A program made the position numbers and the translations under genes. From positions 10,726,001 to 10,790,000 of the forward strand of contig OZ059896.1 of assembly GCA_964057225.1 (NCBI GenBank): a stretch of DNA of 64,000 bases, written 5' to 3'. Within the stretch, counting starts at the first letter, position 1; each line of letters opens with the position of its first letter. The DNA is from Auanema rhodensis (Eukaryota; Nematoda; Chromadorea; Rhabditida; Rhabditidae). The notes beneath the pieces were generated by a model. It had not been told where the DNA came from. It saw only the letters and a list, made by a program, of their open reading frames with translations, and did no database searches. Positions 62,935 to 64,000 of the stretch are shown here, piece after piece.

Positions 62935-64000
62935 TTAACAATGATCCTATAATAATTTAAATGATTAATTAAATAATTAAAAAGTTTCATTTACTTTAGC
63001 GATTCCTGTATACATAGCCATTTGTGCTGAAGATTCAGTTATACCCTGTGAACGATTACGAAGCAATTCTCCCATGCACATAACCACGCCAAAATCAAAT
63101 CGAGGTAAAATTTTATTTGCTGAAAAAAAAGAAAAATATTGTTTTTATTTCAATATATGTATATATAAGTATATGAAAATTGTATCTTACCAACTATTTG
63201 ATGTAAGTCAGCGAGCATTTTGAAGTATTCCATTCCAAAAATACAAGTACCATGTCGACTATACTCACAAGGGAAAATCTCTGACCATTCGTTATACCTT
63301 TTTTTAAATAAAATAATACATGTAAATATATATTTATATAACTTACCTTGTTATATATTTGTCCTCTGTTTTGCATCCTCCTTTTAATTGGCCAGGTAAT
63401 TGTAAATCTGGGGATGAAAGAAGAGTAGGCCATAGTAATTCATCAGTAGCAAATCTCTAAAGTAATTCCAAATATATATAAAAGTTTAAAATATAATAAA
63501 GAAGTTTACATATGGTTGTTCAAATTCATTCAATAAATTTTCCAAATTCATGTTATGAATTACAAACTGAATAAGTTCACGAGACAGAAATACTTGATTA
63601 TACATTTGAGAAACGCTTAATTCAGCATTTGCTTGTCTTTTCGTAACCAATGATTCTAAAAAAAATAATTAAAATAAATTTATAATTTAATGATTTAGAT
63701 ACCATTTTTCCAAAGATTAATAGATTTAGCTGTACGAGTTCTTAAAAAATTATACCTTTTAAGATGAGCACGTTTATAACCCACTGAATGTGATCCATTC
63801 AAAAATTGAATAATTTGACTAATTTCTTTATTAGTTTTTAGAATAATATCATAATTCTAAAAATATATAATTCTAAAATTAGAAATATTAGTTTTTTCTG
63901 TACCTGTAACCACAGGATATAACTCCACTTATTATATGATTTAAACAATACTTTTGTACAATCCCAATGTCCAAAATTCATATAATGACCTAGTGAATCA
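62935..64000 (-). CDS. Branch-family (core-2/I-branching type, GT14) glycosyltransferase, C-terminal part
   Basis: A Golgi type II membrane enzyme that adds N-acetylglucosamine or xylose to glycans; only the C-terminal half is in the window. Minus-strand exons give DSLGHYMNFGHWDCTKVLF, SYNKWSYILWLQ joined to NYDIILKTNKEISQIIQFLN, then FATDELLWPTLLSS, a GCKTED segment, EWSEIFPCEYSRHGTCIFGM and HQIVANKILPRFDF. The order NYDIxLKTNxEI, then DExxWPT, then CxYxRHGxCIFG, then LFANKF-like sequence is that of the Branch domain. The last exon is short: after GIAK, splicing to the exon ending at 62946 gives DHC and TAA at 62937-62935. The 5' part lies beyond 64000. Confidence 0.85.

Noticed and set aside
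62708-62941. Open frame MLKNGINIRNF... as the end of the glycosyltransferase or a separate gene
   Set aside because: The phase from the preceding exon gives DHC and a stop in another frame, and the stretch contains the X-box and splice acceptors, so it is better read as the B9D2 upstream region.

Overview
The window reads as an AT-rich eukaryotic chromosome segment, most likely from a nematode. Genes are split by many introns of about 45-70 bp with TTTTCAG or TTTTAG acceptors. In several genes a 3' splice site lies 0-3 bases before the start ATG, as in spliced-leader trans-splicing or a 5'UTR intron. The gene set (UNC-31/CAPS, a CNG channel, the transition-zone protein B9D2, a Branch-family glycosyltransferase) fits a ciliated, neuron-bearing animal. 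No rRNA or CRISPR array is seen.

Layout, left to right. 1-12315 (+): the 3' part of a very large non-classical cadherin. 12813-13935 (-): an intron-containing gene derived from a BEL/Pao-type gag. 14147-14219: tRNA-Lys(CTT). 15053-25118 (-): the full coding region of a CAPS/UNC-31 protein, with a 21-nt microexon and a mariner-like MITE in an intron. 25119-37283: about 12 kb dominated by purine-rich simple repeats, with a CpG-rich block at 35.65-35.88 kb and tRNA-Ser(CGA) at 36.6 kb. 37284-38570 (-): a UBASH3-like histidine-phosphatase-fold protein that has lost its RHG motif. 38996-39331 (+): an unrecognised 111-residue protein, divergent from the previous gene. 39602-43725 (-): a cyclic-nucleotide-gated channel with an unusual pore. 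44734-45065: a mariner transposase remnant. 45176-48578: a 3.4-kb segment bounded by a perfect 36-bp inverted repeat and filled by 15 copies of a 200-bp tandem repeat. 48.6-52.9 kb: pyrimidine-rich, no clear gene. 52925-53792 (+): a four-TM LAPTM-like protein. 54990-56247 (+): a sniffer/carbonyl-reductase-like SDR. 56544-57556 (-): a single-pass membrane protein with a PPxY motif. 57.6-62.0 kb: mostly non-coding. 62007-62704 (-): B9D2. 62935-64000 (-): the C-terminal part of a core-2/I-branching-type glycosyltransferase, cut by the window edge.

The genes do not form one pathway. UNC-31 (dense-core vesicle release) and the CNG channel (sensory transduction) are neuronal, and B9D2 is ciliary. 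A near-palindromic RFX X-box lies about 150 bp upstream of B9D2. The most unusual items are the inverted-repeat-bounded tandem-repeat element, the spliced solo gag gene, catalytic-residue losses in two enzyme-fold proteins, and a strand-linked purine/pyrimidine asymmetry upstream of several genes. Exon boundaries were assigned by eye from splice consensus and reading frame; no database search was run.
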